NCBI GenBank assembly: GCA_945873715.1
Contig: CAMCFL010000081.1
Span: 1-9,340 of the forward strand
Length of the DNA stretch: 9,340 bases
Reading direction: 5' to 3'
Source: Akkermansia muciniphila
GTDB taxonomy: Bacteria; Verrucomicrobiota; Verrucomicrobiia; Limisphaerales; UBA9464
Part shown: positions 1 to 5,493 of the stretch, one piece after another
Numbering within the stretch: position 1 is the first letter of the stretch
Layout of the letters: each line of letters begins with the position of its first letter
Notes under the pieces: generated by a model
The model's input: the letters and a program-made list of their open reading frames with translations, nothing else
What the model was told of the DNA's origin: nothing
The model's database searches: none
Translations under genes and position numbers: made by a program

Positions 1-817
1 ACTCCGGCCGCAGCCCCAGCCACCGGGCGTCCGCCGGCACCGGCACGGGCTCCGCCAGGCGGACCCCGCGCAGTTCAAACTCGGGGATCGGACACCTCCA
101 GACCGGTCCTTCCCCCAGCAGATCGGCCAGCCAGAGCGTGGACGGAAGCCGATAAAGATCATCGGGAGTGCCGGACTGGACGCAGCGGCCGTTCTGGAGA
201 CAGGTCAGTTGATCGGCGTCAGACAGCATCTCGGCGGGGTGATGCGTGACATGAATGATCGTGAACTGATGTTCCCGCTGGAGTTCGCGGAGCAGTCCGC
301 GCAACTGGCGTCGCAGGGGCGGATCCAGATGGGCGAAAGGCTCGTCCAGAAGCAGCAACCCGGGTCGGCCGATCAGGGCTCGTCCGAGCGCGGTGCGGGT
401 GGCCTCGCCGCCGGAGAGTTCGGCCGGACGATGCTGGAGCCGATCGCGAAGACCGAGTCGGTCCGCCATGGCCTCGGCGCGAATGCGCCGTTCCTTGGAA
501 TCGACTCCATGAAAGCGGAGGGGGAGCTCCAGTTGGGAAAGCAGGTCGAGATGCGGCAATAGTCCCGGCGACTGGGCGACCCAGCCGCACTGCCGTTTCT
601 CGGGAGGCAACCGGGTGATTTCGAAGCCGTCAGCGAAGATCTGTCCGGCATCGGGGGACTCCAGCCCAGCGATCAGGCGGAGCGTGGTGGATTTGCCGCT
701 GCCGGAGGGCCCGGTCAGCAGGTGATGCGTCCCGGCTTCGATCACCAGCGAAAGGTCCTCCACGGCGCGGACGGCACCGAAGGATTTCCGGACTTGCTGC
801 AACTGCACGCGAGGCAC
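1..817 (-). CDS. ABC importer ATP-binding protein, MalK/UgpC/PotA type (3' end off window)
   Basis: The protein should hydrolyse ATP on the cytoplasmic face of an ABC importer for a sugar, polyamine, anion or metal; the substrate cannot be read from the ATPase. Visible motifs in order, numbered from the GTG at 817, are Walker A GPSGSGKST (K42), a Q-loop (WVAQSPGLLPH), the signature LSGGE, Walker B LLLLDEP, a D-loop (AHLD) and the switch histidine in VTHHPAEM. The last visible residues, WLGLRPE, match the opening of a C-terminal TOBE/OB domain, so roughly 60-100 residues are missing beyond the left edge. I chose GTG 817 because it puts the Walker lysine at 42, as in E. coli MalK. The frame stays open to an ATG at 931, but that adds an unlike extension overlapping the neighbouring gene. 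No strong ribosome binding site precedes either start. The signature continues ATRTALGRAL instead of the usual QRVALGRAL, and the switch has HH for HD. Permease and binding-protein genes may lie further left. Confidence 0.9.
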   Translation of the reverse strand, partial: MPRVQLQQVRKSFGAVRAVEDLSLVIEAGTHHLLTGPSGSGKSTTLRLIAGLESPDAGQIFADGFEITRLPPEKRQCGWVAQSPGLLPHLDLLSQLELPLRFHGVDSKERRIRAEAMADRLGLRDRLQHRPAELSGGEATRTALGRALIGRPGLLLLDEPFAHLDPPLRRQLRGLLRELQREHQFTIIHVTHHPAEMLSDADQLTCLQNGRCVQSGTPDDLYRLPSTLWLADLLGEGPVWRCPIPEFELRGVRLAEPVPVPADARWLGLRPE

Positions 818-854
818 CCGCGCAGCCTGCGTCGGATCGGGGAGGGATCCGAGC

Positions 855-876
855 GGGAAGGTGACCCTTCCCTTTT
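855..876 (+). terminator. Terminator-like hairpin in the leader of the TerB-like gene
   Basis: GGGAAGG (855-861), loop TGAC and CCTTCCC (866-872) form a perfect 7-bp stem with a 4-nt loop, followed directly by TTTT (873-876). It sits 40 bp before the TerB-like start, in the gap between two divergent genes. It could attenuate that gene or stop plus-strand antisense transcription. The T-tract is short, so function is inferred. Confidence 0.4.
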
Positions 877-916
877 CCGCGCTGGACGAATCCGATCGGC
901 AGGCGGAGAAAGCGGG

Positions 917-1288
917 ATGCACCTGAAACATCTCGATCTGGAACGTCGCCGTGCCGTGTTGGATATCGCGGTGCTGGGGATGTACGTCGATGGACATCTG
1001 GCAGCGATGGAAGATCAGCGGATCCAGCATCTGCTCGACCTGCTGGCGATGGGATCGGACACCGAGCAGCAGCGCGAGTACGACGCCTCCGTGGCGAGGG
1101 TCCGGGAACACTCCGACCACATCGAGTCGGCCATCGAGCACGGGGTGGAATTGGCAAGCCTGTTCGGGGATCGCGACGAGCGCCGCTGGGTGGCCGACGC
1201 TTTGAAAGATCTGCTGGCCAGTGATGGCTCCATCAGTGAACGCGAGAACACCTTCTTCCAGACCGTCTGCGCCAGTCTGGAGGCGTAG
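917..1288 (+). CDS. TerB-like (tellurite-resistance/DjlA N-terminal fold) protein
   Basis: This is a 123-residue, probably cytoplasmic, all-helical protein. It has the two-part pattern of TerB-like proteins: an early segment DIAVLGMYVDGHLAAMED and a late segment DLLASDGSISERE, each with a D-G-x-[LI]-x-x-x-E type acidic motif that in this fold can bind metal. Family members occur alone or fused to other domains, and many are linked to stress or envelope processes. No biochemical role can be fixed here, and the ter gene partners are absent. The start at 917 has a GGAG about 9 bases upstream. The same frame is open back to 722, but only because it mirrors the ABC ATPase codons. It diverges from the ATPase and ends 5 bp from the stop of the convergent PIN gene. 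The family call is fairly safe; any tellurite role is not implied. Confidence 0.8.
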   Translation: MHLKHLDLERRRAVLDIAVLGMYVDGHLAAMEDQRIQHLLDLLAMGSDTEQQREYDASVARVREHSDHIESAIEHGVELASLFGDRDERRWVADALKDLLASDGSISERENTFFQTVCASLEA

Positions 1289-1293
1289 GGCCC

Positions 1294-1794
1294 TCACGCA
1301 GTGCGCCACTTCCGTAACCGCGCTTGAACCTGCTCCGCAGGCAGGTGCGCACCCGCATCAACAACACGTTGCAACCGCTCCGCCGCATCAGCGGTTCCGA
1401 GGAGTTCTCGAAGGACGAGCTCATCGAACACCCAAAGCAATCCTCGCACTTCGAGGTTCAGAGTTAGCCCGCCCTTCCGCACCAGCTTGTCGCCGCTCAA
1501 GAGTGTGGCCTGCATCTGTTCGGCGAGCAGGATGGCGGAGGCGTCGGCGAGGCTGATCCGGTACCGCTGCTTGTAGGAATCAACCTGACTCAGCTGTTCT
1601 GGACTGAATGCCCCGACCCTGAGATTTCCTGCCTCGACCATCGCCAAGACCATTCGCCGGTGGTTGGGATGCTTGATCTCGTCGAGCACGAGGTCCGGTA
1701 CATACGTCTCGATCCCAAGCCGAAACCAAAGTCCAAGGAGATCTCCCTCGACGAGGTCGATCAGCACATTGGCGTCCTTGACCGCGACTTTCAT
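1294..1794 (-). CDS. PIN-domain ribonuclease, probable toxin of a type II toxin-antitoxin pair
   Basis: The 166-residue protein is a predicted Mg2+-dependent endoribonuclease. The four acidic residues of a PIN active site are visible: D7 in KDANVLIDL, E39 in LVLDEI, D84 in LADAS and D102 in LSGDK. After the catalytic core comes LLWVFDELV and a C-terminal AHLPAEQVQARLRKW, an ending I associate with PIN proteins encoded beside ImmA/IrrE-type regulators. The gene starts 7 bp after the stop of the upstream Xre/ImmA gene without a clear ribosome binding site, which fits translational coupling. The gene order is regulator first, toxin second. No active-site residue is missing, so the nuclease looks intact. 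Its target (tRNA, mRNA or rRNA) cannot be told from sequence. Confidence 0.88.
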   Translation of the reverse strand: MKVAVKDANVLIDLVEGDLLGLWFRLGIETYVPDLVLDEIKHPNHRRMVLAMVEAGNLRVGAFSPEQLSQVDSYKQRYRISLADASAILLAEQMQATLLSGDKLVRKGGLTLNLEVRGLLWVFDELVLRELLGTADAAERLQRVVDAGAHLPAEQVQARLRKWRTA

Positions 1795-1801
1795 GCGCGG
1801 T

Positions 1802-2884
1802 TCAGGCGATGACGGTCCTCAACTCCTGCCGCATCTCGTGGAGTCCGATGCCGAGGTGTCCGGCCCCGGCGGAAACGGAGATCACATCCTCAGCCACCGC
1901 CCGCAGCACCAGTCTGCGGAAGCGGCCGGAGCCCTCCTGACGCACATAAAGCTCATCCCCTGGTTCACCGGTGGTTCGCCAGCGATGCTCGTTGGCGTAG
2001 ATACAGAAGCGCTTGTAGATCGGAGCGCTTATGAGCCCCAGTTGCTCCGCCCGCTTCATGATCGCCATGATCGAAGCGCCGAAGGTCCGCTTCATCTCGA
2101 TCAGTTCCCCAATCCCAAGCTGATGACGGTGCTTGCCAAAGGCATTCCGGAATGCGTCCTCCGGGAGGAGAAACGCGCCAGCAAACCGGTTGGCGAGCTT
2201 TTCCTCCTCTGCTTCGGAGATCCCGTTGCCAACCGGAAGCACGATGTGGGCGAGTTCGTGCACCTCGGTAAGACGCATCCGAGGAAGATTGCCCTTCAGC
2301 CAACTGGCCAATACGACAACCGGCCCCGTCTCGGTGTCCGCCTTGAGTCCGTCGAAGTGCTTGTCGTCGGTCTGGAGTTCGAAAACTTTGATTCCGTTCT
2401 CCTCCAGCAGTTCCTGAATGTTCGGCAACGGGTCCATACCCAGCCGCCAGTTCTCGCGAAGTTGCCTTGCCAGATCCTCGGCATCCTCTTGGGTGGCGAC
2501 AGAAACGCCCTCGAACGGAGGCTCGAACCGACGCACGTCCCCCACCAATTCCTCAATCTCCTGGTAGCGTTCGAAATGGTCCCGGGCGCGCTCCAGAAAG
2601 GCCTTCTCTGCTGAAGCCCCGAGCAGCGACTTCTTCCGGAACCGCACGGCGGTCAACTCCAAGCGGAAGGGCCTGAAGAAGAAGTCCGGGCTTTGTGAGA
2701 GGGCCTGGGAAAGGGCGATCAGCACGCCGCTCGATGGTTGCATGACGCCATGCTCGTACTTGGACAAAGCCGCGTAGGAGACCGCGTCGTCAATCTTCTC
2801 CGCCAACTCCCGAAGCGAAAGGCCGCACATCTGCCGCGCCTGCTTGAGACGCGCAGGAAATGGAGAGGTTTCGGAATGCTTCAC
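1802..2884 (-). CDS. Xre-family HTH plus ImmA/IrrE metallopeptidase fusion, probable antitoxin/regulator
   Basis: Counting from GTG 2884, the protein has 360 residues. Residues about 12-65 form a Cro/C1-type helix-turn-helix (RLKQARQMCGLSLRELAEKI...LSKYEHG). A middle region leads to the zinc protease motif HELAH (H209, E210, H213), followed by an acidic cluster and the family pattern LANRFAGAFLLP. The C-terminus is a small charged domain. ImmA/IrrE proteins cleave repressors in response to stress; when fused to Xre and paired with a toxin they act as antitoxin and autorepressor. The downstream PIN gene supports that role. The start is uncertain. The frame continues to a TTG at 2959, but that TTG lies in the T-tract of a probable terminator and upstream of the best promoter, so GTG 2884 is preferred. 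GTG at residue -8 and TTG at residue -13 are alternatives. None has a good ribosome binding site, so a nearly leaderless message is possible. Confidence 0.88.
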   Translation of the reverse strand: MKHSETSPFPARLKQARQMCGLSLRELAEKIDDAVSYAALSKYEHGVMQPSSGVLIALSQALSQSPDFFFRPFRLELTAVRFRKKSLLGASAEKAFLERARDHFERYQEIEELVGDVRRFEPPFEGVSVATQEDAEDLARQLRENWRLGMDPLPNIQELLEENGIKVFELQTDDKHFDGLKADTETGPVVVLASWLKGNLPRMRLTEVHELAHIVLPVGNGISEAEEEKLANRFAGAFLLPEDAFRNAFGKHRHQLGIGELIEMKRTFGASIMAIMKRAEQLGLISAPIYKRFCIYANEHRWRTTGEPGDELYVRQEGSGRFRRLVLRAVAEDVISVSAGAGHLGIGLHEMRQELRTVIA

Positions 2885-2923
2885 TGTGTTAACACAATGG
2901 ATTTTCACTTGGCCATTTGTCAA
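2882..2923 (-). promoter_or_regulatory. Probable autoregulated promoter and palindromic operator of the Xre/PIN cassette
   Basis: On the minus strand a perfect TTGACA (2923-2918) is followed 17-18 bases later by a weak -10 candidate (CCATTG or CATTGT). That candidate runs into a perfect 12-bp palindrome TGTGTTAACACA (2885-2896). The symmetry extends outward to 18 bp (2882-2899) with one mismatched pair. A dyad over the -10 region and directly before the start codon is the usual place for an Xre autorepressor to bind. Binding by this particular protein is inferred. Confidence 0.55.
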
Positions 2924-2940
2924 CCTAGCGTTCAACCCAA

Positions 2941-2958
2941 TGGACAGGTCGATGTCCA
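2941..2958. repeat. Short inverted repeat upstream of the Xre promoter
   Basis: TGGACA (2941-2946) and TGTCCA (2953-2958) form a perfect 6-bp stem around GGTCGA. It lies 18 bp upstream of the -35 candidate of the Xre gene and could be a second operator or just part of the adjacent terminator region. Confidence 0.3.
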
Positions 2959-2998
2959 AAACGGAAACGCCGATGCCGGGTCGAATCCAGCACCGGCG
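2958..2998 (-). terminator. Probable intrinsic terminator for the secreted-protein operon
   Basis: Read on the minus strand, 2998-2987 pairs with 2979-2968 as a 12-bp stem. It has ten Watson-Crick pairs and two G-U pairs, which would be A-C mismatches on the plus strand. The loop has seven bases, and TTTCCGTTTT follows. The asymmetry shows the minus strand is the one that folds. It would end transcription from the glycine-rich gene about 225 bp upstream and insulate the Xre cassette. The run of T is interrupted, so efficiency is uncertain. Confidence 0.55.
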
Positions 2999-3003
2999 AG
3001 CCG

Positions 3004-3030
3004 CTCCAGTGTAACCTCTCGCTGGAGAGG
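3004..3030. repeat. Overlapping short inverted repeats
   Basis: CCTCTC-GCTG-GAGAGG (3015-3030) is a perfect 6-bp hairpin with a 4-base loop. It competes with CTCCAG (3004-3009) pairing with CTGGAG (3022-3027). It lies just upstream, in minus-strand terms, of the probable terminator, with no other sign of function. Confidence 0.3.
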
Positions 3031-3127
3031 CGCAGACCGGAGACCGCTTTGTCTTGGGAGACTTTCAATGCGTGTCGGTAAGCCGGCCCTGCGTCAACGT
3101 TGAGAGCGACAGACAGGAGCTCTGAAT

Positions 3128-3211
3128 ATGGCCAAGCCGATTCATGTGGTTCCCCATGGCGTCATGGGCCTGAAACCCGGACACGTCGACGGCCAGGCTC
3201 GATATGCCTAG
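3128..3211 (+). pseudogene. 27-codon ORF resembling the N-terminus of a DUF2188 protein, probably a truncated remnant
   Basis: An ATG at 3128 is preceded by a perfect AGGAG (3115-3119) at 8-base spacing, the best ribosome binding site in the window. The peptide begins MAKPIHVVPHG, which closely resembles the start of small DUF2188 proteins (MAK-x-IHVVPHG-x-GW...). After a lysine/glycine stretch it stops at TAG 3209-3211, before the rest of that domain would appear, and I see no continuation in the other plus frames. It ends 13 bp before the stop of the convergent glycine-rich gene. The simplest reading is a DUF2188 gene truncated by rearrangement. A real 27-residue peptide is possible because the ribosome binding site is intact. 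DUF2188 function is unknown. Confidence 0.45.
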
Positions 3212-3224
3212 GTGCCTCAACCAC

Positions 3225-4373
3225 TCAAGGGACCGTCGCGCGGGCCTGGAGGGTGGTGAATCCAGGGGCGAAGGTGACGTTGGCGATCCAGGTGGAATGG
3301 GCGAAATCACCGGCGCTATAGGCAGCGGTTACCCAGCCGTGGCCATTGAATTTTCTTTCGAAGCGAAGCTGTACCACGCCCTGGATCGGAAAGTTCTTCG
3401 TTTCGAGGATCACCTGCACGGTGCCGTTGCTCTGAACCGCGACGTCGGAGGTGCTGAAGACCGGAGCCGTGGGATCATCGGGAGCGGCCTGACCATCCAC
3501 AGTGAGAACGCGCACGGTGGGCGCGTCGTCGGCCGGCCAAAGGATGGGGTTTGTTGGAGGGGTTACGGCGATGGTCTCGGGTGAGGTCCGCAGTGTAGAA
3601 GCAAGGGCGGGGGTTTCGATGCGGATGCGGCCGTCATTCAGGGCAGTAATCTGCCCCACACCTGAAACCAGTTGCCCAATAACGCGCACCGCACCGCCGC
3701 TTCCAGACTGATTGCCTATACCTCCGGAGGCATCAATCAGGCCATTAATTGAAGCTTCTCCACTTGTCGCGATCAAGATGGCTCCACCACCACCCCCATG
3801 ACCGCCAGATCCTCCAACTAAGGGGAGAATTTGCGGGTTGCCGTAAGCGCTGGCAAAGCCACCAGCTCCAATCAGCACACCACAACAACCATAAGGAGCA
3901 TTGCCGCCAGCAATTCCATATCCCGACCCAATTCCAGATGGTCCGCTTGCTCCGCCGCGAAACCCGCCCGGACCGGGTTCGGCCGGCTTCAATAAGGCAA
4001 TCGGATCCCTCGGTCCATCCTGCCCCGCCACACTGACGGTCCCATCAATCTGCACATTCCCCTGGACCAGCCAAACGACGGGCGCTCTGGATTTATGATT
4101 AATGAAAGTGACTTTCACCCCCGCGGGAATGGTAATCGATTTGTATTTGAACACCACGGCCCACTTGTTGGAGTCGTAAACGCCTTTGCCGGCGTTGGCC
4201 AGGTTGTTGGCGTTCCACGAGCCCGTCGGGGCGAGCGAAAGGTCCACCACAATGTCGCCGGTGGGCCTGAAGTCGTCGTCGGAGCCGTCGCTGGGGATGT
4301 TGAGGGCCAGGGCACGCGCCGCCGTGAGCACGACGGCAACCAGTTGGAACAGGTATTTTATTTTTGGGTTCAT
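3225..4373 (-). CDS. Secreted glycine-rich, beta-helix-like surface protein of unknown function
   Basis: The 382-residue protein starts with a signal peptide: K4 and K6, a hydrophobic stretch FQLVAVVLTAARALA, and probable cleavage after A23. The mature N-terminus LNIPSDGSDDDF is followed by strand-rich sequence. From about 105 to 230 come repeated short strand-turn units (VQIDGTVSVAGQDG, INGLIDASGG), rich in glycine with a GGGGG run and a CC pair at 163-164. This is typical of parallel beta-helix or adhesin-like folds. The C-terminal 150 residues look like beta-sandwich sequence. There is no catalytic motif and no obvious sorting signal. I recognise the layout as recurrent in Verrucomicrobiota and Planctomycetes but know no family name. 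Its ATG overlaps the TGA of the upstream gene as ATGA, so both are translated from one message and probably act together outside the cytoplasm. Confidence 0.85.
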   Translation of the reverse strand: MNPKIKYLFQLVAVVLTAARALALNIPSDGSDDDFRPTGDIVVDLSLAPTGSWNANNLANAGKGVYDSNKWAVVFKYKSITIPAGVKVTFINHKSRAPVVWLVQGNVQIDGTVSVAGQDGPRDPIALLKPAEPGPGGFRGGASGPSGIGSGYGIAGGNAPYGCCGVLIGAGGFASAYGNPQILPLVGGSGGHGGGGGAILIATSGEASINGLIDASGGIGNQSGSGGAVRVIGQLVSGVGQITALNDGRIRIETPALASTLRTSPETIAVTPPTNPILWPADDAPTVRVLTVDGQAAPDDPTAPVFSTSDVAVQSNGTVQVILETKNFPIQGVVQLRFERKFNGHGWVTAAYSAGDFAHSTWIANVTFAPGFTTLQARATVP

Positions 4374-5275
4374 GGGATGTCGTTGAAGACGGACAGCTCG
4401 CGGGAGATGGCCTCCACGCGGGCAATGGGTGCACCGAAGTTGAAGAGGCTGACCTCGCGGGAATACGCCTCGGGATAGCCGGCAATCGCGGGTCGTTCGC
4501 CGTTGAAGACCGAGACTTCGCGTCCGAGGGCTTCAATCCGGAACGGTGGCGCTCCAAAATTGTAGAGACTCACTTCGCGGGAATACGCTTCCGGATACCC
4601 CGCCGTGGGCGGCCGTTCGCCATTGAAGATCGAGAGTTCGCGGCCCATCGCCTCGATGCGGAAGGGAGGCGAACCGAAGTTGAAGACCGATTGCTCCCGC
4701 GAGATGGCCTCGAAACGGGCGGTCGGGGCACCGAAATTGAACAGGCTGACCTCACGGCTGTAGAACTGCGGTCTCTCCCCGTTCAGCCCGAAGCGACGGC
4801 GATACTCCTCGAGATTGGAGATTCCCGCGATGTTGGGACTGGCCTGGCCCGCGTCGCGTGCATCAAGCGGGTTCAGGTCATGGGTCAGTTCCCAGAGATC
4901 ATCCATGCCATCGCGATCGGTGTCGCGCGGTGCGAAGACGCTGATGGGTTCGAACCGAAAGAAGAACTGGCTCTCCCCCTCAGCCGGCTCATGCACCAGC
5001 GTCGGGCGCGGATCACCGAGGGCGAGTTGGACATTGGTGAAGGACTGACTCAGATCGGGCGACGCCTCGAATCGGAAGTAGTAGCCCACCGTGTCTTGCA
5101 GGGTGAGGTGATACTCCCTGCCGACTGGGGCGAAGCGGTAGCCGATGTCATCGCCCTGTGCGTGCGTGGTTGGAATCAGGGCCAATGAGGCGAGGATCAG
5201 AATGGCGGAAAGAAGTTGTGCCTTTGGCTGCCTTCGCGGGTGCTGTGGCCGGGTGCTCGTCGATCCCGGGCGCAC
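4370..5275 (-). CDS. Secreted protein with calcium-binding motif and seven SREVSxFN repeats
   Basis: From GTG 5275 the protein has 301 residues. A basic n-region (RR at 14-15, K18) precedes the hydrophobic stretch LLSAILILASLALIPTTHA, with cleavage after A39. Residues 45-115 are a beta-rich domain (YYFRFEASPD, QFFFRFEP). At 118-136, DTDRDGMDDLWELTHDLNP matches the calcium-binding DxDxDG loop of thrombospondin type 3/dockerin-like segments common in PVC-group secreted proteins. Residues 173-301 are seven copies of [SG]RE[VLQ]S[LVI][FY]N units, the last partial. An ATG at 5353 is in frame but would give a 44-residue n-region, too long for a normal signal peptide; neither start has a strong ribosome binding site. 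The far longer open frame to 5929 is antisense to the kinase gene. It forms an operon with the glycine-rich gene (4-bp overlap). Function is unknown; an envelope or extracellular structural or binding role is inferred. Confidence 0.83.
   Translation of the reverse strand: MRPGSTSTRPQHPRRQPKAQLLSAILILASLALIPTTHAQGDDIGYRFAPVGREYHLTLQDTVGYYFRFEASPDLSQSFTNVQLALGDPRPTLVHEPAEGESQFFFRFEPISVFAPRDTDRDGMDDLWELTHDLNPLDARDAGQASPNIAGISNLEEYRRRFGLNGERPQFYSREVSLFNFGAPTARFEAISREQSVFNFGSPPFRIEAMGRELSIFNGERPPTAGYPEAYSREVSLYNFGAPPFRIEALGREVSVFNGERPAIAGYPEAYSREVSLFNFGAPIARVEAISRELSVFNDIP
4373..4759 (-). repeat. Tandem protein repeats, seven units of 19 or 21 residues
   Basis: Units start at residues 173, 192, 211, 232, 251, 272 and 291 of the host protein, with lengths 19, 19, 21, 19, 21, 19 and 11 (partial). 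The 19-residue type reads SREVSLFNFGAPxARxEAI; the 21-residue type reads GREVSVFNGERPxxAGYPEAY. The two types alternate in the middle, giving a 40-residue (120-bp) higher-order period. DNA copies differ at many third positions, so the repeat is old and kept at protein level. Confidence 0.85.
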
Positions 5276-5493
5276 TGCCCGAGTTCCACTCCAAGCCTCC
5301 AGCGACAGTTTGTCTGCCAACTGCGCGAACGGCTGTTTGCGATGGGCGGGCATGCGGTGCGCACTCTGCACGGCGGGAGCCGCCTCAACGAAGCCGCGTT
5401 TCGTTGTATAAATGTTCGATCGAAAGCTGGCCCGGGGATTTTTGCCAGACTGGACGGGGCCTGCTTGACAGGTATCCCCGGCCTCTGGGTCCA
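5276..5493. promoter_or_regulatory. Divergent intergenic region between secreted-protein operon and sensor kinase
   Basis: These 218 bp separate two outward-facing genes and should hold both promoters. Visible elements are a local AT-rich island with TATAAA (5407-5412, plus strand), a perfect palindrome TTCGATCGAA (5415-5424) 2 bp further on, and a TTGACA (5465-5470, plus strand) with no good -10 at 16-18 bases. No complete sigma-70 promoter is convincing on either strand. The palindrome is a possible regulator site; which protein would bind it is unknown. Confidence 0.4.

Noticed and set aside
722..916. Upstream extension of the TerB-like gene to GTG 722
   Set aside because: It overlaps the ABC ATPase Walker A region on the other strand; the ATG at 917 has a ribosome binding site and gives a family-typical length.
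1664..2614. 316-codon plus-strand frame opposite the Xre/ImmA and PIN genes
   Set aside because: The minus strand shows a helix-turn-helix, HELAH and a complete PIN active site in the same stretch; the plus translation shows no motif.
2968..2998. tRNA T-arm remnant (GGTCGAATCC) marking an attachment site
   Set aside because: The loop is GTCGAAT rather than TTCGAAT, no matching acceptor, D or anticodon arm lies upstream, and the sequence is better explained as a minus-strand terminator stem.
5427..5449. Sigma-54 promoter (TGG...TTGC) before the kinase
   Set aside because: The GG and GC elements are 13 bases apart instead of the required 10.
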